From assembly GCA_027493935.1 (NCBI GenBank), contig JAOSJV010000001.1, positions 310,001 through 374,000 on the forward strand: DNA of 64,000 nucleotides, given 5' to 3'. Under the pieces are notes generated by a model that worked only from the letters and a program-made list of their open reading frames with translations, searched no databases and was not told the DNA's origin. Numbering within the stretch: the stretch's first letter is position 1; each line of letters opens with the position of its first letter. Both the position numbers and the translations under genes were made by a program. Below are positions 57,702 through 64,000 of the stretch, piece after piece. The DNA is from Burkholderiales bacterium. GTDB taxonomy: Bacteria; Pseudomonadota; Gammaproteobacteria; Burkholderiales; SG8-39.

Positions 57702-57712
<11 letters not shown>
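56708..57712 (+). CDS. FAD subunit with [4Fe-4S] insert (HcrB-like)
   Basis: A 334-residue FAD-binding subunit. FAD motifs are AAGGTDLVPSMRQGL and MGTVGGNLCLDTRC. Between FAD motif 2 and the C-terminal domain is an insert of about 40 residues with Cys 119, 124, 140, 148 and 159 (CTFYNQSQGW, ACVKTGGEFCKAS, ARKCFAVFS). The spacing C-x15-C-x7-C-x10-C is like the extra [4Fe-4S] site of the HcrB subunit of 4-hydroxybenzoyl-CoA reductase. In that enzyme the added cluster helps low-potential reduction. It starts one base after the large subunit stop. Confidence 0.9.
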
Positions 57713-58288
<576 letters not shown>

Positions 58289-58289
<1 letters not shown>

Positions 58290-58317
58290 GCGGCGGCGCG
58301 CGCCCGGCGCCGCCGCC
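58289..58317. terminator. Bidirectional GC hairpin between convergent operons
   Basis: GGCGGCGGCGC (58289-58299), a seven-base loop, GCGCCGCCGCC (58307-58317): an 11-bp perfect stem in the 35-base spacer between convergent stops. There is no T-tract. Confidence 0.55.
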
Positions 58318-58324
58318 GCGCGCG

Positions 58325-59248
58325 CTACTTCTTCGGCAGCTTCTGTGCGATGTTCTTCGCGTCGACCAGCACGTGCTTGATGAACACCTGCTGCTGGTAC
58401 TTCTCGCCCTTCAGGTAGCCGGCGAGCACGTCGACGCCGAGCCGGCCCCACAGCACCGGGTTGAGCTCGACGGTCATCGCGAGCGTGCCTTCCTGCACCC
58501 CGCGCAGCGCCGGCGGCACGCCGTTCATGCCGGTGATGAGCACCTTGCCTTTCTTCCCTGCGGCGACCACCGCCTGCGCGGCGCCGAGCGCGACGTCATC
58601 GTTCGCGGCGTAGATCGCGGCGAGATCGGGATTCGCCACCAGCGCGTCCTCGGCGAGCTTGAGCCCGCGCTCGCGCGTGAGGAGCCCGAACTGGTCGAAC
58701 ACCACCTGGATGCCGGCGTTGCGCCCGAGCGACTCCTTCACCCCTTCGACCACGTTCTTGAAGGTAGGCGATCCGGGCGGGCCGGCGAGCAGCGCCACTT
58801 TGCCCTTCCCGCCGATTCCGCTGGCGATGTAGGCGCCGATGTCGCGCCCGATCTGCTTCTCGTCCATGGCCACGTGCAGCAGCTGGTTGGGCGAGGTCGA
58901 GGCGCGCGCGACCGAGATGATCGGCACTTTCGCCGCGGCGGCCGCGTCGTAGGCCGCGTTCACCCCCACCGCGTCGATCGGCGAGATCAGGATGCCCTTC
59001 ACCCCGCGCGCGATCAGGTCCTGCACGCCGTTGATCTGCTTCGCCTTGTCCTCCTGCGAGCTGACCGTGACGACGTCGTAGCCGAGCTCCGCCGCCCGCG
59101 CGCGGATGCCCCTCAGCATCGCGATGTAGAACGGATTGTCGTCCTGCGGCAGCGACACGCCGATCGTCGGCTTCTGCTGCGCCGCCGCGGGGGCCTGCCA
59201 GGCGGCGAGCGCGAGCGCGAGCACTGCGAGCAAGGTGCGTCTGTTCAT
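58325..59248 (-). CDS. Ribose-type ABC transporter periplasmic binding protein
   Basis: A 307-residue RbsB/type I periplasmic binding protein. The signal peptide is MNRRTLLAVLALALAAWQAP, cut after AAAQ. The mature start is IGVSLPQDDNPFYIAMLRGI. QINGVQDLIARGVKGILISP, DEKQIGRDIGAYI, AIYAANDDVALGAAQAV and GRLGVDVLAGYLKGE are characteristic. Ligands in this family are mostly sugars, but also autoinducers and aromatic or polyol compounds. Its own promoter is absent from the 79-base gap to the permease, so it is the last gene of the leftward operon. Confidence 0.93.
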   Translation of the reverse strand: MNRRTLLAVLALALAAWQAPAAAQQKPTIGVSLPQDDNPFYIAMLRGIRARAAELGYDVVTVSSQEDKAKQINGVQDLIARGVKGILISPIDAVGVNAAYDAAAAAKVPIISVARASTSPNQLLHVAMDEKQIGRDIGAYIASGIGGKGKVALLAGPPGSPTFKNVVEGVKESLGRNAGIQVVFDQFGLLTRERGLKLAEDALVANPDLAAIYAANDDVALGAAQAVVAAGKKGKVLITGMNGVPPALRGVQEGTLAMTVELNPVLWGRLGVDVLAGYLKGEKYQQQVFIKHVLVDAKNIAQKLPKK

Positions 59249-59327
59249 GGTGCTTCCTCCTCCGGAGTGGGACGAACGTTTCGATGATGCGGCGCGCCGG
59301 GGGAACTGTCCAGTGCGGGCCTCACGG

Positions 59328-60263
59328 CTACGCCCGGTGCGCGCGCAGGCGGTCGGCGGCCGCGGCGAGGATGATCACCGCGCCGATCGCCACGCGCTGC
59401 CAGTACGAGTCGACGTTCAGCAGGTTGAGCCCGTTGCCGAGAATCACCATGATGAAGACGCCGATCACGCTCTTGTAGAGCTTCCCCTCGCCGCCGTAGA
59501 GCGACGCGCCACCGAGCACTACCGCGGCAATCGCGGTGAGCTCGTAGAACTCGCCGGCGGTGGGCTGCCCCGACTGCAGCCGCGAGGCGAGCATCACGCC
59601 GGCCAGGCCGGCGAGCCCGCCGCACCACACGTAGGTCGAGGCGACCACGCGGTCGACGCGGATCCCGGACAAGTAGGCCGCCTCGCGGTTGCCGCCGGTC
59701 GCGTACACGCTGCGCCCGTAGGGCGTGCGCGCCAGCACCCAGCTCAGGGCGAAGAGCAGCGCCACCGGCAACCACACCAGGTAGTGGATGCCGAGGAAGC
59801 GCTCGATGCCGAAGTCGATGAAGGGCTGCGGCAGCGGCTGGTCGATCGGCACCTGCTGGCTGCCGGTGAGCAGGAACACCACGCCGCGCACCAGCACCAT
59901 GGTGCCGAGCGTCGTGATGAAGGGGTTCACCTTGAGCACGGTGACGATCAGGCCGTTCGCCAGCCCGACCAGCGCTCCGACCGCGACCCCGGCCGCGACC
60001 CCGGCCGCGATGCCGGCTTCCATCATCACCATCGCGCACACGCAGCCCGAGAGCGCCACGATCGAGCCGACCGACAGATCGAACCCGCCGCCGATGATCA
60101 CGAACGTCATGCCGATCGCAATCACCGTGATGACCGCCGCCTGGACGAGCACGTTGGAGAGGTTCAGCGGCGACAGGAAGCGCGGCGTGAGGATCGCGAT
60201 CACCACACCGAGCACGATCAGCGTGACGAGCGGGATCTGGCCGACGAGGAAGTCGCGACGCAT
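59328..60263 (-). CDS. Ribose-type ABC transporter permease
   Basis: A 311-residue inner-membrane permease of the RbsC type with eight to ten helices. IGMTFVIIGGGFDLSVGSIV is the diagnostic stretch, with GANGLIV-like GLANGLIVTVLKVNPFITTLGT and the TPYGRSVYATGGNREAAYLS loop that contacts the ATPase. ATG 60263 is chosen (MRRDFLVGQIPL). It follows the ATPase gene by seven bases. Confidence 0.92.
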   Translation of the reverse strand: MRRDFLVGQIPLVTLIVLGVVIAILTPRFLSPLNLSNVLVQAAVITVIAIGMTFVIIGGGFDLSVGSIVALSGCVCAMVMMEAGIAAGVAAGVAVGALVGLANGLIVTVLKVNPFITTLGTMVLVRGVVFLLTGSQQVPIDQPLPQPFIDFGIERFLGIHYLVWLPVALLFALSWVLARTPYGRSVYATGGNREAAYLSGIRVDRVVASTYVWCGGLAGLAGVMLASRLQSGQPTAGEFYELTAIAAVVLGGASLYGGEGKLYKSVIGVFIMVILGNGLNLLNVDSYWQRVAIGAVIILAAAADRLRAHRA

Positions 60264-60270
60264 GAGCGCT

Positions 60271-61761
60271 CTAGCGGTGGAACGTGATCGCTTCGCGCAC
60301 TGCGTGCTCGGTGAGGCCGGCGCCGCGCGCCACGCGCGCGGAGATCGCCTGGCGCCGCATCGCGAGCACGGCATCCGACTGGCCGAGCACCTCGTCGAGC
60401 TCGGAGGAGGCGAACAGCACCGCGCCGCCGCGACCGGCGAACTCGCGCATGAGGCGATGGATCTGCGCCTTCGCCGCGACGTCGATGCCCTGCGTGGGCT
60501 CGTCGAGCAGCAGCACCTCGATCCTCGCCGCGAGCCACTTGGCGAGAATCACCTTCTGCTGATTGCCGCCCGAGAGCCGCCGCACCACCGCGTCGGGGTC
60601 GGGCGGACGCACGTCGAGCGCGACGAGCAGCTCGCGCACCACGCGGCCGGCGGCCGCGTCGTCCATCCGCCACCACGTGCCGAAGCGCCCGAGGTTGGGC
60701 AGCACGATGTTGTCGCGCACGGTCTGATCCAGCACCAGCCCGAGGATGCGCTCGTTCGGCACCATGCCGATGCCGGCTGCGATCGACTCGGCCGGATGGC
60801 GCGTGTCGAGCGCGCGGCCGCGCACGCGCAGCCGCGCGCCGCCGGCCGCGCCGAACAGGCGCCGCAGGAGCTCGCTGGTGCCGCTGCCGAGCAGGCCGGC
60901 GAGCCCCACGACCTCGTGCGCGCGCAGGCGGACCTCGCCGCCGAGATCGGCCTCGAGCAGCGTCTCGCCGGGGGCGGCGGCGCCGTGTGCGTGCTCGCGT
61001 TCGATGTCGCGGCCGGTCATGTGGCGCGCGAGCTCGGCGGCGCTGAAGGCGCCGCGTGCGAGATCGGCCGCCACGCGCCCGTCGCGCATGACCGTGCAGC
61101 GGTCGGCGATGGCGACGATCTCGTCCAGGCGGTGCGACACGTACAGAATCGCGACGCCCGCCGCCTTGAGCGCCTCGATCACCGCGAACAGGCTGTGCAC
61201 CTCGCGCTCCTCGAGCGCGGCGGTGGGCTCGTCCAGCACCAGCACGCGCGCGTTGCGCGACAGAGCGCGCGCGATCGCCACCGACTGCCGCTCGGCGAAG
61301 GTCAGCCGGTCGACGCGCTGGTCGAGGTCGACCGTGAGGTTGAGCTGCGCGAGCGCCGCGCCTGCCGCGGCGCGCATGCGCGCGCGGTCGAGTCGCAGTG
61401 CGGCGCTCGCCGCGATCCCGGGCACGAGCGGCCGCGTCGGCAGGTGTCCGAGCATCACGTTCTCCGCGACCGAGAGCGCGGGAACGACGCGCAGCTCCTG
61501 GCCGATGAGCGCGATACCCTTGGCGTATGCGTCGGCCGGCGAGTGCAGCTCGACCTCGGCGCCGTCGACCAGCACGCGGCCGGCGTCGGGCCGGTGGATG
61601 CCGCCGAACACCTTGATGAGGGTGGACTTGCCCGCGCCGTTCTCGCCGACCAGCGCGTGCACTTCGCCCGCCGCCAGCTCGAAGTTCACGTGGTCGAGCG
61701 CATTGATGGCGACGAAGCGCTTGGAGAGGTCCTCGGCGGCGAGCACCGGCGTGGCGGGCAT
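60271..61761 (-). CDS. Ribose-type ABC transporter ATPase (double NBD)
   Basis: A 496-residue RbsA-type protein with two nucleotide-binding domains. NBD1 has Walker A GENGAGKST, the degenerate signature LTFAERQSVAIARAL, and Walker B VLVLDEPTAAL. NBD2 lacks a proper Walker A (VGLAGLLGSGTSEL), as usual for the family, but keeps signature LSGGNQQKVILAKWL and Walker B LLLDEPTQGID. It is the first gene of the leftward operon with the permease and binding protein, 165 bases downstream of a well-formed promoter. Confidence 0.93.
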   Translation of the reverse strand: MPATPVLAAEDLSKRFVAINALDHVNFELAAGEVHALVGENGAGKSTLIKVFGGIHRPDAGRVLVDGAEVELHSPADAYAKGIALIGQELRVVPALSVAENVMLGHLPTRPLVPGIAASAALRLDRARMRAAAGAALAQLNLTVDLDQRVDRLTFAERQSVAIARALSRNARVLVLDEPTAALEEREVHSLFAVIEALKAAGVAILYVSHRLDEIVAIADRCTVMRDGRVAADLARGAFSAAELARHMTGRDIEREHAHGAAAPGETLLEADLGGEVRLRAHEVVGLAGLLGSGTSELLRRLFGAAGGARLRVRGRALDTRHPAESIAAGIGMVPNERILGLVLDQTVRDNIVLPNLGRFGTWWRMDDAAAGRVVRELLVALDVRPPDPDAVVRRLSGGNQQKVILAKWLAARIEVLLLDEPTQGIDVAAKAQIHRLMREFAGRGGAVLFASSELDEVLGQSDAVLAMRRQAISARVARGAGLTEHAVREAITFHR

Positions 61762-61926
61762 GGCGGCGCGGGCGCTCAGGCGGACACGGTGCGGCGTGGT
61801 CTGCCGCGGCCGGAGTCGCCTGGCAATCCTCCTCCTCGAGCTGCGTTGGCACGCGCTGCGCGAATTCCGTCGCGCAGCAAATCCGCCGGCGCGCCGTGCG
61901 CGGCGGCGCGTTCTCGTCGTTCGCGT

Positions 61927-61957
61927 ATGCTAATGAAACTCGGCGGATTGTCAATCC
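61927..61957 (-). promoter_or_regulatory. Promoter of the ribose-type operon with overlapping inverted repeat
   Basis: Minus strand: TTGACA (plus 61949-61954), 16 bases, TAGCAT (plus 61927-61932). The inverted repeat GGATTG-T-CAATCC (61945-61957) covers the -35 box, an arrangement expected of a repressor site. It lies in an AT-rich pocket just upstream of the stop of the neighbouring livF. Confidence 0.55.
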
Positions 61958-61970
61958 CGATTGGTGTTCG

Positions 61971-62681
61971 TTAATCAACGCCGAAGTAGGCGCGGCGCAC
62001 CCGCGCGTCGGCCGCCAGGTCGGCGCCGCGCCCGGCGGCGATCACCCGACCGTGCTCGATGACGTAGGCCGCATCGGCGGCCTGCAGCGCGCGCCGGACG
62101 TCCTGCTCCGCGAGCAGCACGGCGAGGCCGAGCGCCCGCATCCGTTCGATCGTGTCGAACACCACCCGCACCATCGCCGGCGCGAGCCCGAGCGTGGGCT
62201 CGTCGAGCAGCACCAGGTCGGGGCGCGACATCAGGCCGCGCGCGATCGCGAGCATCTGCTGCTCGCCGCCGGAGAGCGCGCCGGCCGGCTGGCGGGCGCG
62301 CTCGCGCAGGCGCGGGAACAGCGCGTACATCTCGTCGGCGCGCGTGCGCCAGCCGGCGCGCGCGCGCGGCGCAATCGCGCCCAGGCGCAGGTTCTCGGCG
62401 ACCGAGAGCGCCGGGAAGACGAGCCTTCCTTCGGGGACCAGCGCGATGCCGCGCTCGACGCGCGCGGCCGCCGGCAGCGCCGTCACCTCGGCGCCGGCGA
62501 AGCGGATCGCCCCGCCGGCGGCCGGCAGGAGCCCGGCGAGCGTGCGCATCAGCGTGGTCTTGCCGGCGCCGTTCGCGCCGAGGAGCGCGGTGACCGCGCC
62601 GCGCGCGGCGGCGAGCGTGACGCCGTGCAGGACGCGCGCGGCGCCATAGCCGCCCGCCAGGTCCTCGACCTCGAGCAGCAT
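61971..62681 (-). CDS. livF: LIV-type ABC transporter ATPase (second system)
   Basis: A 236-residue LivF-type ATPase. Walker A is GANGAGKTT, signature ALSGGEQQMLAIARG, Walker B LVLLDEPTLGL, and the ending VRRAYFGVD is usual. ATG 62681 overlaps the livG stop. It is only distantly similar to the livF at 20508, so this is an independent transporter, not a recent duplicate. Confidence 0.92.
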   Translation of the reverse strand: MLLEVEDLAGGYGAARVLHGVTLAAARGAVTALLGANGAGKTTLMRTLAGLLPAAGGAIRFAGAEVTALPAAARVERGIALVPEGRLVFPALSVAENLRLGAIAPRARAGWRTRADEMYALFPRLRERARQPAGALSGGEQQMLAIARGLMSRPDLVLLDEPTLGLAPAMVRVVFDTIERMRALGLAVLLAEQDVRRALQAADAAYVIEHGRVIAAGRGADLAADARVRRAYFGVD

Positions 62682-63409
62682 CAGGCGGTCTCGCCGAAGT
62701 ACAGGCGCTGCACCTCGGGGTCGGCGGCGACTTCCTCGGGGCTTCCCTGCGCGATCAGCGCGCCCAAGTGCAGCACCACGATGCGCTGCGACAGGCGCAT
62801 CAGCGCCTGCATCACGTGCTCGATCACGAGCAGCGTGAGGCCGCGCGCGCGCTGCAGCGCGTGCAGCGTCGCCAGCATCTCGTCCACCTCGGCGGGCAGC
62901 AACCCGGCCATCACTTCGTCGAGCATGACCAGGCGCGCGCCGGTGGCGATCGCGCGCGCCACTTCCAGCCGCTTCTGCCCCGACAGCGTGAGCGTGCCGG
63001 CGAGGCGGTCGGCCTGGCCGCCCAGGCCCGCCTCCTCGACGATCGCGTCGGCCGCGCGGCGCGCGAGCGCGGCGCTCGCGAAGGCGCGCGTGCCGAACAG
63101 CGCGCCCGCGAGCACGTTCTCGCGCACCGACAGTCCGGCGAAGGGCCGCACCACCTGGAAGGTGCGCGCGACGCCGCGGCGCGCGATCTGGTCCGGCCGC
63201 AGCCCGGCGAGCGAGCGTCCCGCGAACCGCACCTCCCCGCCCGACGGGCGCTCGTTGCCGGCGATCAGCGCGAAAAGGGTGGTCTTCCCGGCGCCGTTCG
63301 CCCCCATGACGCCGACGATCGTTCCCGCCTCGACGGTGAACGACACCTGGTCGAGCGCGAGCACGCCGCCGTAGCGCTTGCTCACCGCGACGAGCTCGAG
63401 CAGGCTCAT
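62681..63409 (-). CDS. livG: LIV-type ABC transporter ATPase (second system)
   Basis: A 242-residue LivG-type ATPase. Walker A is GANGAGKTT, signature TLTLSGQKRLEVARA, Walker B LVMLDEVMAGL, and the ending PEVQRLYFGE is typical. ATG 63409 (MSLLELVAVSKRYGG) overlaps the end of livM by four bases (ATGA). Confidence 0.92.
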   Translation of the reverse strand: MSLLELVAVSKRYGGVLALDQVSFTVEAGTIVGVMGANGAGKTTLFALIAGNERPSGGEVRFAGRSLAGLRPDQIARRGVARTFQVVRPFAGLSVRENVLAGALFGTRAFASAALARRAADAIVEEAGLGGQADRLAGTLTLSGQKRLEVARAIATGARLVMLDEVMAGLLPAEVDEMLATLHALQRARGLTLLVIEHVMQALMRLSQRIVVLHLGALIAQGSPEEVAADPEVQRLYFGETA

Positions 63410-64000
63410 GCCGGTCGCGCCCGCCGCGCGCCCGCTCGCCCGCACAGCCCGCCGGGCACGAAGAGCGCGAAGCCGAGCACCAGGGCGCCGAGGATCACCA
63501 TGTACAGCTGCGGCGCGCCCGCCCACAGCAGCTCGGACAGGTACACCAGGACGAGCGCGCCGAGCACCGGGCCGCGCAGGTCGTCGCTGCCACCGATCAC
63601 CGCCATCGCGATCATGGTGAACGACACCATCGGGTCGAACGCCTGCAGCGGCTCGAAGTAGGTTGCGCGCATCGCCATCGTGCCGCCCACGGCGCCGGGC
63701 ACCGCCGCCGACAGCGCCAAAGCGGCGAGCTTGTAGCGCGCCACCGGCACCCCGATCGTCTCGGCCGCCACCTCGTCCTCGCGGATGGCGCGCAGGCCGT
63801 GGCCGAGCCGCGTCGAGCGCACCGCCCAGGCGAGCGCGGTCGCGGCGGCGGCGAGCGCGAGCATCAGGTAGAACAGCGCGGCGAGATCCGGGGTGCGCAG
63901 GATGAGCCGGCTCGCGTGGCCGGCCGCGGCCTCGGCGGCGATCACCACGAACTTCACCAGCTCGGCGATTCCGAAGCTCAGGATGACGAAGTAGGGGCCG
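63406..64000 (-). CDS. livM: LIV-type ABC transporter permease, 5' part outside window
   Basis: C-terminal 198 or so residues of a LivM-type permease. The frame stays open to the window edge (PYFVILSFGIAELVKFVVIA at the far right). The conserved loop GHGLRAIREDEVAAETIGVP and GGSDDLRGPVLGALVLVYL are clear. The protein ends in a short Arg-rich tail. LivH and the binding protein are expected further right. Confidence 0.9.
   Translation of the reverse strand, partial: GPYFVILSFGIAELVKFVVIAAEAAAGHASRLILRTPDLAALFYLMLALAAAATALAWAVRSTRLGHGLRAIREDEVAAETIGVPVARYKLAALALSAAVPGAVGGTMAMRATYFEPLQAFDPMVSFTMIAMAVIGGSDDLRGPVLGALVLVYLSELLWAGAPQLYMVILGALVLGFALFVPGGLCGRAGARRARPA

Overview
The window is 64 kb of very GC-rich chromosomal DNA, most likely from a betaproteobacterium (Burkholderiales-like) read from an environmental assembly. 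The support is the order aldolase-purC-purE-purK-Sua5, the ubiA and ubiD pair, many TRAP, LIV and sugar-type ABC transporters, and strong GGAGG ribosome binding sites. There is one tRNA (Ala, CGC anticodon), no rRNA and no CRISPR array. About sixteen genes carry one or two single-base frameshifts, mostly in short G/C runs, including housekeeping genes (purK, Sua5, ubiA). I treat most of them as probable sequence errors and list such genes as CDS. The frameshifts lie at 0.3-8.8, 14-27.5 and 45.7-52.2 kb; 27.6-45.7 kb and 53.2-64 kb look clean.

Layout. 0-9 kb: edge of an IS630-type element, a YrdC-domain protein, dinB, class I aldolase, purC, purE, purK, Sua5, a secreted protein and a decayed SapC-like gene. 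9.2-15.5 kb: tRNA-Ala, a formate/nitrite-type channel, a giant REC-PAS-GAF-GGDEF-EAL protein and a NapC-type cytochrome with an internal deletion. 15.5-39.4 kb: a divergent catabolic island centred on a GntR regulator (28656-29345). Leftward are 12 further same-strand genes: quinone oxidoreductase, HIBADH-like dehydrogenase, MetE-core methyltransferase, a complete LIV ABC transporter, a three-subunit molybdenum hydroxylase and a tandem OsmC protein. Rightward are 10 genes: TRAP dctPQM, DUF1330, FAH hydrolase, VOC protein, then fdrA, carbamate kinase, DUF2877 and DUF1116. The last four match the oxamate carbamoyltransferase/carbamate kinase module of E. coli. The best-supported reading is import and hydroxylation of a nitrogen-containing (possibly heterocyclic) compound, ring or chain cleavage, and ATP recovery from carbamoyl phosphate. 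The substrate is not known.

39.4-53.2 kb: APC permease, TPR protein, RidA, recG, a 56-bp tandem repeat, ubiA, ubiD, two related small membrane proteins, an endonuclease/exonuclease/phosphatase-family protein, an outer-membrane barrel protein, and a subtilase with a separately encoded prodomain-like protein. 53.5-64 kb: a GntR regulator and an operon like 4-hydroxybenzoyl-CoA reductase whose large subunit has Asn where the family has its catalytic Glu. A ribose-type ABC operon runs toward it, and a second LIV transporter runs off the right edge.

Across the window, intergenic spacers carry degenerate repeats with a 14-base (2x7) period, and several regulatory intergenic regions carry well-formed promoters with palindromes or direct repeats.
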